Shown here: in pieces, positions 54,495-63,591 of the stretch
Layout of the letters: each line of letters begins with the position of its first letter
How positions within the stretch are numbered: position 1 is the stretch's first letter
DNA from: Calothrix sp. PCC 7103
GTDB taxonomy: Bacteria > Cyanobacteriota > Cyanobacteriia > Cyanobacteriales > Nostocaceae
DNA length: 64,000 nucleotides
Direction of reading: 5' to 3'
Assembly (NCBI RefSeq): GCF_000331305.1
Contig: NZ_KB217478.1
Span: forward strand, 377,278-441,277
Made by a program: the position numbers and the translations under genes
The notes under the pieces: model-generated
What the model was told of the DNA's origin: nothing
Database searches by the model: none
The model's input: only the letters and a program-made list of their open reading frames with translations

Positions 54495-54930
54495 ATCCTG
54501 CCACAGGTTCCTGTATCGTTGAGGCAGAAAATCATTCGGATTGTTTTTCCTTTAGGTGATTGGCTAATTTTTTCGCAAACACCACGCAGGGTTGGGTTAT
54601 CAGCAGGTTGGGTCTAATAGATAGTCCTTTGTATCAGGGTCAATAGCAATAAACCAATTTAGGTATGTTTCTCTAAGGGACTTCCAAAAATTTAATTCTC
54701 CATCTTGTGGAATGGGCATCCTTGCCCGTTCCAAGTATCGGTGCCACTCCGCAAGAAAATTTTGGAGATTTTTTTATTTGGAAGTCCCTAAGAGTAGAGC
54801 GAAGACGCTCAAACAACGGACGACACCGATTTTCTAGAGCTTCTTGAGCCTCTTGCTCACGTTTAAGAACTTCTGGATCAACTGGAGTTCGTGGTGGGAG
54901 TGTGCGGTACCCTTGAGATAATTGTGTCAT
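54491..54930 (-). pseudogene. Small gene partner of the aspartic protease, broken by a MITE and a frameshift
   Basis: The start is ATG 54930 (MTQLSQGYRTLPPRTPVD). Reading runs to RLRSTL, where a 112-bp MITE intrudes. Removing it restores LRETYLNWFIAIDPDTKDYL followed by LDPT. A 16-base duplication-like insertion (CCCAACCTGCTGATAA before CCCAACC) then shifts the frame. Removing that restores NPTLRGVCEKISQSPKGKTI and the end CLNDTGTCGRI-stop. The rebuilt protein of about 100 residues is hypothetical but conserved-looking. Its stop overlaps the aspartic protease start. Confidence 0.7.
54677..54788. mobile_element. 112-bp MITE with GGGACTTCCAAA termini
   Basis: GGGACTTCCAAA (54677-54688) and TTTGGAAGTCCC (54777-54788) are inverted repeats. 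TAA flanks both ends (54674-54676 and 54789-54791), consistent with a TA-type insertion. There is no coding capacity inside. It interrupts a small gene in frame-breaking fashion. Confidence 0.8.
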
Positions 54931-55077
54931 AGTACTCACATTGGCTCGGATAATTTTATTATGCTGCATTACCAATATAATTATCTCTGTTAAGAGGATA
55001 TAATGAATTGCATTTTTATGTTAAGTTAATGTTATTTAATTGATAATTATTATTAAAAAGAAACTCATTCAACAAGA

Positions 55078-55170
55078 GGTAATGTAATTCCGATTGCAGG
55101 CACCCTTGGTTGGCGGTTAAATGAGAATGAGGTTGGGGAATTATATGAACTAACCCAACAATATAAGTAA
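55078..55170 (+). pseudogene. Duplicated 3' fragment of the aldo/keto reductase gene
   Basis: The fragment encodes GNVIPIAGTLGWRLNENEVG then ELYELTQQYK-stop, nearly the same as the C-terminus of the reductase at 53106. Thirteen residues (AKTAEQVVQNAGA) are missing. In the parent gene the missing 39 bases lie between two GGCGCC-containing boxes (GCTGGCGCC at 53944 and GCAGGCGCC at 53981), so the deletion probably arose by recombination between them. No start or promoter is seen. The fragment lies between the aspartic-protease pair and the ftsH terminator. Confidence 0.8.
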
Positions 55171-55237
55171 AAAGTGCTGAGTATTGAGTGCTGAGTTCAA
55201 CTCTACACTTTCAACTTTACTCAGCACTCAGCACTTT
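55171..55237 (-). terminator. Hairpin with AGTGCTGAG repeats, downstream of ftsH
   Basis: AAAGTGCTGAGTATTGAGTGCTGAGT (split by TATTG; left 55171-55196) is complementary to ACTCAGCACTCAGCACTTT (55219-55237). It lies just past the ftsH stop on the minus strand and also serves the reductase fragment side. The AGTGCTGAG unit is a frequent cyanobacterial spacer repeat. Confidence 0.65.
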
Positions 55238-55249
55238 CTACTAGCACTG

Positions 55250-57190
55250 TTAATTCATTAAGGTTTGCATCAAGGGTTTATCTTCGTCTAACTTGCCACT
55301 GCGTAACCACTCTGTCATATCGTAAGGCGCCTTTGCAGTTTCGAGTTTACTACGTAGGTCGTTACCTTCAAGAACTTCGCGTTCTAATAACTCTTGGGCT
55401 GTATTCTCTAGTAGTTCACGGTTTTCTTTGAGAATACTTAAGGCAATATGATGAGCATTATCGACTATCATTTTGACTTCACGGTCGATTTGCTCGGCCA
55501 CTACTGGGCTAATTTGGCGCCGCGAGTTAGGATATCCTTCGATAAATTGCTGCTGCATTTTTTCAAACGCTACTGGACCAAGTTGGTCGCTCATACCATA
55601 TAAAGTTACGTAGCGTTCTGCTAGTTCGGTTGCTTTTTGGATGTCATCACTGGCGCCAGTAGAAACTTTGCCAAATACGGTTTCTTCTGCTGAACGTCCA
55701 CCTAAAAGGGTAGCTATTCTACCGCGAATCTCGTCTTCTATCATTAAGAAGCGGTCTTCTTCTGGCATTTGAATTGTGTATCCTAAAGCACCTACGCCAC
55801 GTGGCACTATCGAGATTTTTTCTACTTTACCAGCACCAGGCATTAAGGCGCCAATAATAGCATGACCAACTTCGTGATAAGCAACGGTCTTTTTCTCAGT
55901 TTCGTTAAGAACACGTGAACGTTTTTCTAAACCAGCTACTAACCGTTCAATAGCTTCGTTGAAGTCAGCCATTTTTACAGCATCGCGGTTGTTGCGTGCT
56001 GCCATTAATGCAGCTTCGTTGACTAAGTTCGCTAAGTCCGCACCTGCAAAACCAGGTGTTCTTGTACCAATTACCGCTAAATCAACATCTGTGTCTAATT
56101 TAACGTTACGTGCGTGAACTTTGAGAATTGCTTCTCGACCAATTTTATCGGGACGGTCTACAACTACTTGACGGTCAAAACGTCCAGGACGACGTAAGGC
56201 AGCATCTAGAACTTCGGGACGGTTGGTTGCGGCAATAATAATTACACCTGTATTAGCGTCAAACCCATCCATTTCTGTGAGTAACTGGTTGAGGGTTTGT
56301 TCGCGTTCGTCGTTTCCACCATAGAAACCACCGCTTCCTGCACGGGATTTTCCTAAAGCGTCTAACTCATCTATAAATACTATACAGGGAGATTGTTGTT
56401 TGGCTTGCTCGAATAAATCACGTACACGTGCGGCGCCAACACCTACAAATAATTCGATAAACTCAGAACCGGAGATACTAAAGAAAGGTACACCAGCTTC
56501 CCCAGCAATAGCTTTTGCTAAGAGAGTTTTACCTGTTCCTGGGGGACCAACAAGCAAGGCACCTTTAGGAATTTTCGCACCCAAACGAGTATATTTATCA
56601 GCGTTTTTGAGGAAGTCTACAACCTCTTCTAATTCAGCTTTCGCTTCTTCAATACCCGCAACATCGCTAAATTTTACACCTGTACTACCTTCAGAGTAAA
56701 TACGCGCTTTGCTCTTACCAACAGTTAAAGCAGCAGGTCCACCACCTTGACGGTTAAGGAAGAAACCCCAAATACCGACAAATATTAACGGAGGTAAAAC
56801 CCAACTTAATAAAGTGCCTATCCAGGCATTTTGGTCTGGAGGAGGCGCCGCAAATTCGACTTTGTTATCGCGTAAAATCCTAGGTAAGTCAAGGTCTATC
56901 GCTACAGGTGTAGTTTGGTAAACCTGTTCAACCTCTTTACCTTCAGGAGTTTGAGTTTTAATAGAATATTGAATTCGGTCTTGGCCTACAATTGCCTTAT
57001 TTACCTTACCTGCTTGCACTTGCACAATAAAGTCACTGTAAGGAATTCGGGGTAACTTTGGACCAGAGAAGCTAGGAACGACTAAATTTAGCACCAACAA
57101 CAGCGTTAGCAGAACTAGTAAGCTACCACCAAACTGTCTAACACGCGGTGGCTTCATTTTATTTTTGTTATTATTAGTCTCTACCGGCAT
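55250..57190 (-). CDS. ftsH: FtsH ATP-dependent zinc metalloprotease
   Basis: This 646-residue membrane AAA protease has two N-terminal membrane helices around a lumenal/periplasmic loop ([18 protein letters not shown] near 25; [16 protein letters not shown] near 131). The AAA domain holds Walker A GPPGTGKT, Walker [13 protein letters not shown] and the SRH region [15 protein letters not shown]. The zinc motif is HEVGH. It degrades damaged membrane proteins such as photosystem II D1. The short tail ends KPLMQTLMN. Several FtsH paralogues exist in cyanobacteria; I cannot say which. Confidence 0.95.
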   Translation of the reverse strand: MPVETNNNKNKMKPPRVRQFGGSLLVLLTLLLVLNLVVPSFSGPKLPRIPYSDFIVQVQAGKVNKAIVGQDRIQYSIKTQTPEGKEVEQVYQTTPVAIDLDLPRILRDNKVEFAAPPPDQNAWIGTLLSWVLPPLIFVGIWGFFLNRQGGGPAALTVGKSKARIYSEGSTGVKFSDVAGIEEAKAELEEVVDFLKNADKYTRLGAKIPKGALLVGPPGTGKTLLAKAIAGEAGVPFFSISGSEFIELFVGVGAARVRDLFEQAKQQSPCIVFIDELDALGKSRAGSGGFYGGNDEREQTLNQLLTEMDGFDANTGVIIIAATNRPEVLDAALRRPGRFDRQVVVDRPDKIGREAILKVHARNVKLDTDVDLAVIGTRTPGFAGADLANLVNEAALMAARNNRDAVKMADFNEAIERLVAGLEKRSRVLNETEKKTVAYHEVGHAIIGALMPGAGKVEKISIVPRGVGALGYTIQMPEEDRFLMIEDEIRGRIATLLGGRSAEETVFGKVSTGASDDIQKATELAERYVTLYGMSDQLGPVAFEKMQQQFIEGYPNSRRQISPVVAEQIDREVKMIVDNAHHIALSILKENRELLENTAQELLEREVLEGNDLRSKLETAKAPYDMTEWLRSGKLDEDKPLMQTLMN

Positions 57191-57215
57191 TAATATATTC
57201 CTCCAGAATTTCCTT

Positions 57216-57243
57216 GTAAAGACGTTACATGTAACGTCTCTAC
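57216..57243. repeat. Near-palindrome related to the one at 36622
   Basis: GTAAAGACGTTACA is followed directly by TGTAACGTCTCTAC; 13 of 14 pairs match. It lies upstream of ftsH, so here it cannot be simply a terminator for that gene. Confidence 0.65.
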
Positions 57244-57428
57244 ACGTAACGTCCTATTTATATTTAATGGTTTATCCTCAAAATCCCTGATAAAAAAGCA
57301 AGTTAATTATGAGAAACATTGTAAAGGATTATGAATAGTTCTATTGTAGAGAAGGTTGATCTCTATAGACGTTCGCGTCAACCGTCCCACAAGATTCGTA
57401 TAGCCGTACTTTTACTAGAATAGATTTT

Positions 57429-57620
57429 ATGGAAAATCAGATTGGATTAATTATTAAAGTCATGTTGCTCTCATGGGTATTGTCATTTTTAATAAAATAT
57501 GCTGAACCAGATATCTTAATTCCAGCGACTGCCGCAAATGCTCTAATTCTCGTATTGTCTCCTAGTTTAATTATGGCAGTATTACTCGGTGCCCGTTTGA
57601 TTAAAGCGAAAAATGGTTGA
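57429..57620 (+). CDS. Small membrane protein
   Basis: This 63-residue protein has two predicted membrane helices (IIKVMLLSWVLSFLIKY and NALILVLSPSLIMAVLLGA) joined by an acidic loop (EPDILIPATA), ending in a basic tail. It looks like a conserved cyanobacterial small membrane protein of unknown function. A GTGCGCC hairpin follows at 57664. Confidence 0.65.
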   Translation: MENQIGLIIKVMLLSWVLSFLIKYAEPDILIPATAANALILVLSPSLIMAVLLGARLIKAKNG

Positions 57621-57663
57621 AAATTCTAGAGTTTGTACAATAAAACAAAAATACTACTAATTT

Positions 57664-57686
57664 TGTGCGCCAATGGCGCACATTTA
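57664..57686 (+). terminator. Terminator-like hairpin after the small membrane protein gene
   Basis: TGTGCGCC pairs with GGCGCACA around an AAT loop, followed by TTTAAA. It has a strong stem but a short T-run. Confidence 0.6.
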
Positions 57687-57805
57687 AAACTACGCATGCT
57701 TAGTTAAATGACATTAAATAATCGCATTATTAGTTATCATAGTAGGCACCTCTCTAACTAACGAACCATTACAATTACTGGGCGAAAAGGCTAAAATCGG
57801 CTAAT

Positions 57806-58969
57806 GTGGCTAAGTTGCTAGTAAAAAAGTTCGTTACAATTCGGGAGTTGGGTGTGAAATTAGGTCAGTGGATTGGTTTAATCGCCATTGTTATCTCTTT
57901 ATATATATTGTGGCAAATTCGAGATGTGCTGCTACTCATCTTTGCAGCTGTTGTAATTTCGACCACTTTAAACCGCTTGGCTTTGTGGTTTCAGCGTAAA
58001 GGGGTAAAGCGTGGTGGTGCTGTTCTACTGTCTGTAGGTATCTTTTTTGCGGTTATTATTGGTTTCTTCTTTGTTGTAGTACCTCCTTTTATCACCCAGT
58101 TTCAAGAGTTGACTTTTCGTGTACCGAAGGGGATACAGCTTTTTAATAATTGGCTTGATGTTTTTAAAACTCGTGTTCCACCCTCGGTATCTCCTTATAT
58201 ACCAGATATTGATAGTTTAATTAAACAAGCACAACCCTTTATCAACCGTGCTTTAGGTAGTTCTTTCGCGTTTCTTTCAGGTTCGTTGGAAGCTTTGCTC
58301 AAAATTTTACTGGTGTTAGTTTTGACAGGGATGTTTTTAGCTGAACCGCAAGCATACCGAAAATTATTTATACGCTTATTTCCTTCGTTTTATCGGCGCC
58401 GAGTAGATGGTATTTTAGACAAGTGCGAGGTCTCGTTAGAAGGATGGGTAACAGGCGCCGGTATTGCAATGCTGTATGTTGGTACGATGAGCATGATTGG
58501 TTTGTTGATATTGCGTGTACCATCAGCGTTAGCTTTGGCTGTACTATCAGGTTTTATGAATTTAATTCCTAACCTTGGCCCAACAATTAGCGTTATTCCG
58601 GCAATGGCTATTGCTTTATTAGATGCACCCTGGAAAGCTGCAGCTGTCTTTTTTGTATATTTTTTGATACAACAAACTGAAGGTAATTTTATTACACCTT
58701 TAATTATGTCGCAGAAAGTTTCGTTGCTACCTGCGGTGACTTTAATTGCTCAGTTATTTTTCTTAACGTTCTTTGGCTTTTTAGGATTGTTACTGGCATT
58801 ACCTTTGACTGTCGTCACTAAAATATGGACGCAAGAAGTATTAATTAAAGATGTATTGGATGAATGGGGTAAAAAACCCGAACGTGAAACTGAATATATT
58901 ATTGTTTCTGAAGATTGTGCGGAAAAATTGATTCCAAAACGTGATAATACGGTTGGTGATAAAGATTAG
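57806..58969 (+). CDS. AI-2E-family (PerM-like) transporter
   Basis: This 387-residue membrane protein has about seven helices: WIGLIAIVISLYILWQIRDV near the N-terminus, the conserved GFMNLIPNLGPTISVIPA loop, and QQTEGNFITPLIMSQKVSLL. The long soluble loop (residues ~110-155) is typical of the family. Members are putative permeases; substrates vary and are mostly unproved. The GTG start is at 57806. The stop is immediately followed by a REP-like repeat shared with the convergent photolyase gene. Confidence 0.85.
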   Translation: MAKLLVKKFVTIRELGVKLGQWIGLIAIVISLYILWQIRDVLLLIFAAVVISTTLNRLALWFQRKGVKRGGAVLLSVGIFFAVIIGFFFVVVPPFITQFQELTFRVPKGIQLFNNWLDVFKTRVPPSVSPYIPDIDSLIKQAQPFINRALGSSFAFLSGSLEALLKILLVLVLTGMFLAEPQAYRKLFIRLFPSFYRRRVDGILDKCEVSLEGWVTGAGIAMLYVGTMSMIGLLILRVPSALALAVLSGFMNLIPNLGPTISVIPAMAIALLDAPWKAAAVFFVYFLIQQTEGNFITPLIMSQKVSLLPAVTLIAQLFFLTFFGFLGLLLALPLTVVTKIWTQEVLIKDVLDEWGKKPERETEYIIVSEDCAEKLIPKRDNTVGDKD

Positions 58970-59035
58970 CAACGGATGTAACGGATAGGTGGTTTTAAAT
59001 AAACTATCCGTTACATCCGTTTATAATCCGTTGCC
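58970..59035. repeat. REP-like inverted pair between two convergent genes
   Basis: CAACGGATGTAACGGATAG (58970-58988) faces CTATCCGTTACATCCGTTTA and TAATCCGTTGCC (59004-59035), with a 15-base loop. It starts directly after one stop codon and encodes the last residues (GNGL-stop) of the photolyase on the other strand, so it can act as a shared bidirectional terminator. Confidence 0.85.
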
Positions 59036-60487
59036 TCCTGCTCCTAAATTTGGAATGGCGCCTTTTTGTCTCTGGTATATTTCTTTGAATATTCGCTGTT
59101 GCTTGTTATGGTCTACGATTGGTTGAGGATAACCTAAAGCATCGCGTTCTAAGGGTGTAATTTTCCCTGTTACTAAATACTCGGTGTCTACAGAACGCAG
59201 TTCGGGTAACCATTCACGTATATATTCTGCTTCTGCATCGAATTTTTGTGCTTGAGAAGCGGGGTTGAATATCCGCACTGGTTTAGGATCCATCCCACTC
59301 GAAGCACTCCACTGCCAACCACCGTTATTGGCCGATAAGTCCCCGTCTATAAGTCGTTGCATAAAGTATTTTTCACCCAAACGTGGGTCAAGTAGTAAGT
59401 CTTTTGTAAAGAAACTTGCTACTATCATTCGACAACGGTTATGCATCCATCCTAATTTGTTCATTTGACGCATTGCTGCATCAACTATTGGATAACCTGT
59501 TTTGCCTTCGCACCATGCTTGGTAGTATTGTTCGTTGGTTTGCCAAGGGAAATTTTTGAATGTTTCACGAAAGGCGCCTTCGGCAAGTTCAGGGAAATGA
59601 TACATTGCATGTTGGTAAAATTCACGCCATGCAATTTCTTGCTGCCAAGTACGAATACTTATTTCGGTTTCTTCGCTGCGACTATTCTCCATTACGTCAA
59701 GCGTCGCTTTCCATACCGTTCGTACTCCAATCACTCCAAATTTTAAGGCAGCGCTTAACCTTGAAGTTCCATCAATACTAGGGAAATTACGGTCTTCTTT
59801 ATAGCTATTAATAGCATTGTAAGTAAATTCTTCTAACCGTTCGAGTGCGGCAACTTCGCCTGGTTCTATTGACATGCCAGCATCCCAAACAAATCCTAAC
59901 TCTTTAGCGCTCGGTAAAGGTTTAACTCCTGCTGCACGTGCTATTACTATTTCTGCTTCCGTCAAACCTTCTGCATCATTCAATGTTGCCACAGGTTGAG
60001 CTTTAGGTTTACTGCTCCAATTTTTCCAAAATGGACTATAAACAGTATACGGTGCCTTGGAACCAGTACTTATTTCTTCTGGGGTATGCAGAATTTGATC
60101 CCAGTTTTTTTCGAGAAACCCTATTCCCTTTTCTTTCAAGGCGCCGATAATCTTAGTATCACGTTCGTGTGAATATGGTTCAACATCCCAATTCCAAAAA
60201 ACGCTATGCGCTTTTAAGGTATTAGCGAGTGCTGGAATAGCTTGCGTTGGGTTGTCGTGTAATATCAACAGTTGACTACCTAGTGACTCATAACGTTTTT
60301 GCAGCGCAGCTAAACTGCCTATCAAATAACTCACTCTTACCGCAGCAATATCATCACGCTCTAGTATGTTTGGGTCAAGGCAAAATAACCCTACTACTTT
60401 GCGTGTCCGTTCCCTTGCAGCAGCAAGTCCGGTGTTGTCAGCAATGCGTAAATCGCGACGATGCCAAAATAAAATTAAATCAGACAT
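59021..60487 (-). CDS. phrA: Deoxyribodipyrimidine photolyase
   Basis: This 488-residue light-driven DNA-repair enzyme has the N-terminal chromophore domain LILFWHRRDLRIADNTGL (antenna, probably the 8-HDF class). The FAD-binding C-terminal domain includes RTWQQEIAWREFYQHAMYHFP, then GYPIVDAAMRQMNKLGWMHNRCRM and DLSANNGGWQWSASSG. It repairs cyclobutane pyrimidine dimers. The last codons G-N-G-L and the TAA stop lie inside the REP-like repeat. Confidence 0.95.
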   Translation of the reverse strand: MSDLILFWHRRDLRIADNTGLAAARERTRKVVGLFCLDPNILERDDIAAVRVSYLIGSLAALQKRYESLGSQLLILHDNPTQAIPALANTLKAHSVFWNWDVEPYSHERDTKIIGALKEKGIGFLEKNWDQILHTPEEISTGSKAPYTVYSPFWKNWSSKPKAQPVATLNDAEGLTEAEIVIARAAGVKPLPSAKELGFVWDAGMSIEPGEVAALERLEEFTYNAINSYKEDRNFPSIDGTSRLSAALKFGVIGVRTVWKATLDVMENSRSEETEISIRTWQQEIAWREFYQHAMYHFPELAEGAFRETFKNFPWQTNEQYYQAWCEGKTGYPIVDAAMRQMNKLGWMHNRCRMIVASFFTKDLLLDPRLGEKYFMQRLIDGDLSANNGGWQWSASSGMDPKPVRIFNPASQAQKFDAEAEYIREWLPELRSVDTEYLVTGKITPLERDALGYPQPIVDHNKQQRIFKEIYQRQKGAIPNLGAGGNGL

Positions 60488-60580
60488 TCCAGCTTCTTAT
60501 GTGGTTCCCTTGTACTAGCATATGACGATTGGCGCCTTTTTGCATCATTCCACCGATAAGAGTTTTTGGTTAATTCTTCA

Positions 60581-60640
60581 AACGAATGCAACGGATCTAT
60601 TATATTAATCAATCCGTTACATTTGTTTATAATCCATTAG
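60581..60640. repeat. Degenerate REP-like pair at the Nudix gene end
   Basis: AACGAATGCAACGGATC and AATCCGTTACATTTGTTTAT then AATCCATTAG form diverged arms. The right arm encodes TNGL-stop of the Nudix gene, the same NGL-stop ending seen in the cytochrome and photolyase. Confidence 0.7.
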
Positions 60641-61055
60641 TAGGCGCCTGCGAGACAAATTTTTTCAGGATACGCTTAAGTGATGATTTCTTGACTTGCC
60701 GCACTGCTTCGTTGACATTGACCCATTGTCTAGCACGCTGCCCAACTTCTGGGTATTTCTCGCTTTCTACTTCAACGGGCAATAAGTACATTTGAACTTT
60801 ATAAGTTTTGCCGTTTTTTTGATATTCATAAGTGCCAAGTTGATTTGGGTTTACTTGCCCAATAACTCCAGCTTCTTCCCACGCTTCTTTTGCCGCTGAG
60901 TCAGGAGCACTCATACCATTGACGACACCTCCTTTCGGAACAACCCAATTTTGTTGGTTTCGAGTTGTGATCAATAATATCTCAGTAGCTCCATTCTGAA
61001 TGCGGTATGGAATTACTCCTGATTGTTGTAAAACTTTTTTTGTCTTTTGTGCCAT
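60627..61055 (-). CDS. Nudix hydrolase
   Basis: I prefer ATG 61055 (MAQKTKKVLQQSG), after which the Nudix fold begins; 21 more residues are in frame upstream to 61118. The Nudix box is WVVPKGGVVNGMSAPDSAAKEAWEEAG, degenerate in the second half in the way common to the DIPP/MutT-like cyanobacterial group. It cleaves nucleoside diphosphate linkages of unknown substrate. The C-terminus NGL-stop comes from a REP-like repeat. Confidence 0.82.
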   Translation of the reverse strand: MAQKTKKVLQQSGVIPYRIQNGATEILLITTRNQQNWVVPKGGVVNGMSAPDSAAKEAWEEAGVIGQVNPNQLGTYEYQKNGKTYKVQMYLLPVEVESEKYPEVGQRARQWVNVNEAVRQVKKSSLKRILKKFVSQAPTNGL

Positions 61056-61225
61056 CTCTGTTTCGTACAATATTACCTTTTTTGGTTTCCTGTACAATTT
61101 TGAATCATAAAGCCGCAATTTACCAATATATATTTATGATATTTATTTTTTTCTTAGAATAATTACCACATAGACACGTAGAGAATTTCCTCTGTGGTCT
61201 CGGTGTCTCTGTGGTAAAAAACTCT

Positions 61226-62047
61226 TTAACTCTCTGCCTTAATCTCCTTTAATTTTAAATAGTACTTAGATTGTCGAGATAAAGGAGCAGCGAGAGAAAT
61301 AATCTTTTCCATTACAAAAGGGGCAATACGGTTACATAAGACCGCCAAATGACTTTGCCATCCTACGAGTATTTCCGTAGTAGATTCTTGCTTTAATCCA
61401 ATTACAAGTGTTTTCGCTACCTGCTGAGGTGAAACAGGTGCCACCCAACGAAATAATGTAAAGTTACGCACCATATCTGTATCAGTGAGTGATGGTAACA
61501 GTGCCAAGACTTTGATGTTGTGTACAGCAAGTTCACAACGCAGTGCTTGAGTAAATCCAACGATTGCGAATTTGGTGGCAGAATAAGTTGCCATTGTAGG
61601 AGCAGCAACTTTACCCATCAAACTAGAGACGTTTACGATAACCCCTTGACGCTGTGTCACCATACGTCGAGCAATTAATCGGGTAATTGCGTACATGCTG
61701 ATTAAATTAGTTTGTAGTTCAGATTGCACGCTCTTAAGTTTGGACTCTAAGAAAGGAGTTTGGTGTGCAACTCCAGCACAATTAATGAGCATATGAATGG
61801 GGCCATAATCTTTCCAAGTCCGAGCAATTGCAATATCGACTTCGACCAATTGAGTTAAATCCAAAGGTAGCAGTATGACATCGACGCCATACTTCTTCAC
61901 TTCGCAGGCAACCTCACTTAATCGCTGATGATTTCGAGCCACCAGTATCAATCTTTTGACTTGCTGTTGTGCAAATTCAATCGCGATAGCACGCCCAATA
62001 CCACGAGAGGCGCCTGTCACTAGGACAGTTTTTCCTTGAATATTCAT
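61226..62047 (-). CDS. SDR-family oxidoreductase
   Basis: This 273-residue classical SDR has the cofactor motif TGASRGIG (11-18), NCAG, Ser141-142 (VSSLMG), Tyr155 and Lys159 (YSATK). A longer C-terminal extension ends in a positively charged stretch (LKLKEIKAES). It is similar in layout to membrane-associated 3-oxoacyl/retinol-type reductases. Substrate unknown. It is preceded by a 655-base gap. Confidence 0.88.
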   Translation of the reverse strand: MNIQGKTVLVTGASRGIGRAIAIEFAQQQVKRLILVARNHQRLSEVACEVKKYGVDVILLPLDLTQLVEVDIAIARTWKDYGPIHMLINCAGVAHQTPFLESKLKSVQSELQTNLISMYAITRLIARRMVTQRQGVIVNVSSLMGKVAAPTMATYSATKFAIVGFTQALRCELAVHNIKVLALLPSLTDTDMVRNFTLFRWVAPVSPQQVAKTLVIGLKQESTTEILVGWQSHLAVLCNRIAPFVMEKIISLAAPLSRQSKYYLKLKEIKAES

Positions 62048-62556
62048 TTCACTTCACTCCAATTATTTAATACACGTGTCTTCTATGTCATGTTGTTGCT
62101 GTAGTGGCGACATAAAAAGTGAAAATTTCAGCCAAATATTCCCTCATTATGAGTGGAACTAGATCATCTCTAAACGAGTAACGAGTATAGGAAACGAAGC
62201 GTAAATTCCGAAAACAGTTGCGCGCACGTAAACATCTAAAACATCAACATCAGTTGCATAATCCGATATTCTCCAGAATTAGCTTATAGTTGCATTCTTC
62301 AGAAATACCTTACATATATTCCAGCGTCCTCCTAGGGTAAATATAAAGACTTACTAAAAATTTGCCTTACTCGCATACGCTAGCAACGGGATCATTCACC
62401 TGCAACAATTCTTAATCAGAAACGAGTGATTGTTACATTTCAATATATTATCCTCATAAATCTCAGAGTTTTACCGGGAGTTTAAATACTTTATATTAAA
62501 AAGGCTTAACTCGATTAAAATTATTTTGAATCAAGTAAATGCAAAAAGCGCAAGAA

Positions 62557-62621
62557 GAAACCGGGTTTCTAGGTAAAATTTTTTTTCTATTACAGGTTAT
62601 CGATAAGGAAACGCGGTTTCT
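62557..62621. repeat. Pair of AGAAACC...GGTTTCT palindromes
   Basis: AGAAACCGGGTTTCT (62557-62571) and GGAAACGCGGTTTCT (62607-62621) lie 36 bases apart in the 62048-62702 spacer, which otherwise holds only A+T-rich sequence and no recognised gene. Confidence 0.55.
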
Positions 62622-62702
62622 GTGAGGTAAGAACTAAATAACCTTGAAATAGTAAAGTATCCTATAGCAAATGAAGATGACTGAAAATTAGGCCTAATGA
62701 CC

Positions 62703-63479
62703 ATGTGCCAGTTGCTGGGAATGAATTGTAATGTCCCGACAGATATTTGCTTCTCGTTTGAGGGGTTTTGTGCAAGGGGCGGCAAAACAGATGACCATAA
62801 AGATGGTTGGGGTATTGCGTTTTTTGAAGGTAAAGGGTGTCGAATTTTTCTTGATGCCAAATCATCTGTGACATCACCGATTGCGGAACTAGTGAGAAGT
62901 TACCCTATCCACTCAACCCATGTCATTGCTCATATCCGTAAAGCTACCCAAGGTGAAATAAACCTTGAAAATTGTCACCCCTTTCGACGTGAACTTTGGG
63001 GAAGATATTGGGTATTTGCCCACAATGGTGATTTGCCAGGATTTGAGATCAATAGTTCTAGTTTTTACATTGCTGTTGGTAATACTGACAGTGAAAAAGC
63101 GTTTTGTTTGATTCTCGAAACTTTACGTAAAGCTTTTCCAGAGGGCAGACCACCAATTGAAAAATTATATCCAGTACTTGAGGATATTACATTCAATATA
63201 GCCAAACAAGGTATTTTTAATTACTTACTATCTGACGGTGATTACTTTTTCGTTCATTGTTCAACTAAGCTTTGTTATATAGTACGTCAGGCGCCGTTTG
63301 CTGGCGCTCATCTCATCGACGAGGATATAACAGTGGATTTTAATGAACTTACTACACCAGATGACCGAGTAGCTGTAATAGCCACTACACCTCTCACTGA
63401 TAATGAAGTTTGGACACAAATTCAACCTGGTCAACTATTAGCGTTTCGAGATGGAAATCCTTATATTATATCCAAATAG
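62703..63479 (+). CDS. Class II glutamine amidotransferase (YafJ-like)
   Basis: The start ATG 62703 is chosen because it makes Cys the second residue (MCQLLGMN), the Ntn nucleophile of class II amidotransferases; ATG 62697 would bury it. Further motifs are HKDGWGIAFFEGKG, HVIAHIRKAT, and FAHNGDLPGF (oxyanion region). It hydrolyses glutamine to deliver ammonia, probably to an unidentified partner. The standalone length of about 258 residues is normal for this family. Confidence 0.87.
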   Translation: MCQLLGMNCNVPTDICFSFEGFCARGGKTDDHKDGWGIAFFEGKGCRIFLDAKSSVTSPIAELVRSYPIHSTHVIAHIRKATQGEINLENCHPFRRELWGRYWVFAHNGDLPGFEINSSSFYIAVGNTDSEKAFCLILETLRKAFPEGRPPIEKLYPVLEDITFNIAKQGIFNYLLSDGDYFFVHCSTKLCYIVRQAPFAGAHLIDEDITVDFNELTTPDDRVAVIATTPLTDNEVWTQIQPGQLLAFRDGNPYIISK

Positions 63480-63482
63480 TAA

Positions 63483-63525
63483 GGTGGGCAGTGCCCACCC
63501 TACGTGCCCCCGAAGGGGCACATTT
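63483..63525 (+). terminator. Tandem hairpins after the amidotransferase gene
   Basis: GGTGGGC pairs with GCCCACC (63483-63499), then GTGCCCC pairs with GGGGCAC (63504-63521), followed by ATTTT. The second hairpin with its T-run fits an intrinsic terminator; the first may be a spacer repeat. Confidence 0.7.
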
Positions 63526-63591
63526 TAAAGTAGATATTTGAGTTGATTAACATCGTCGCCTACATCTCAACTTCACATGCAATTAACGATA

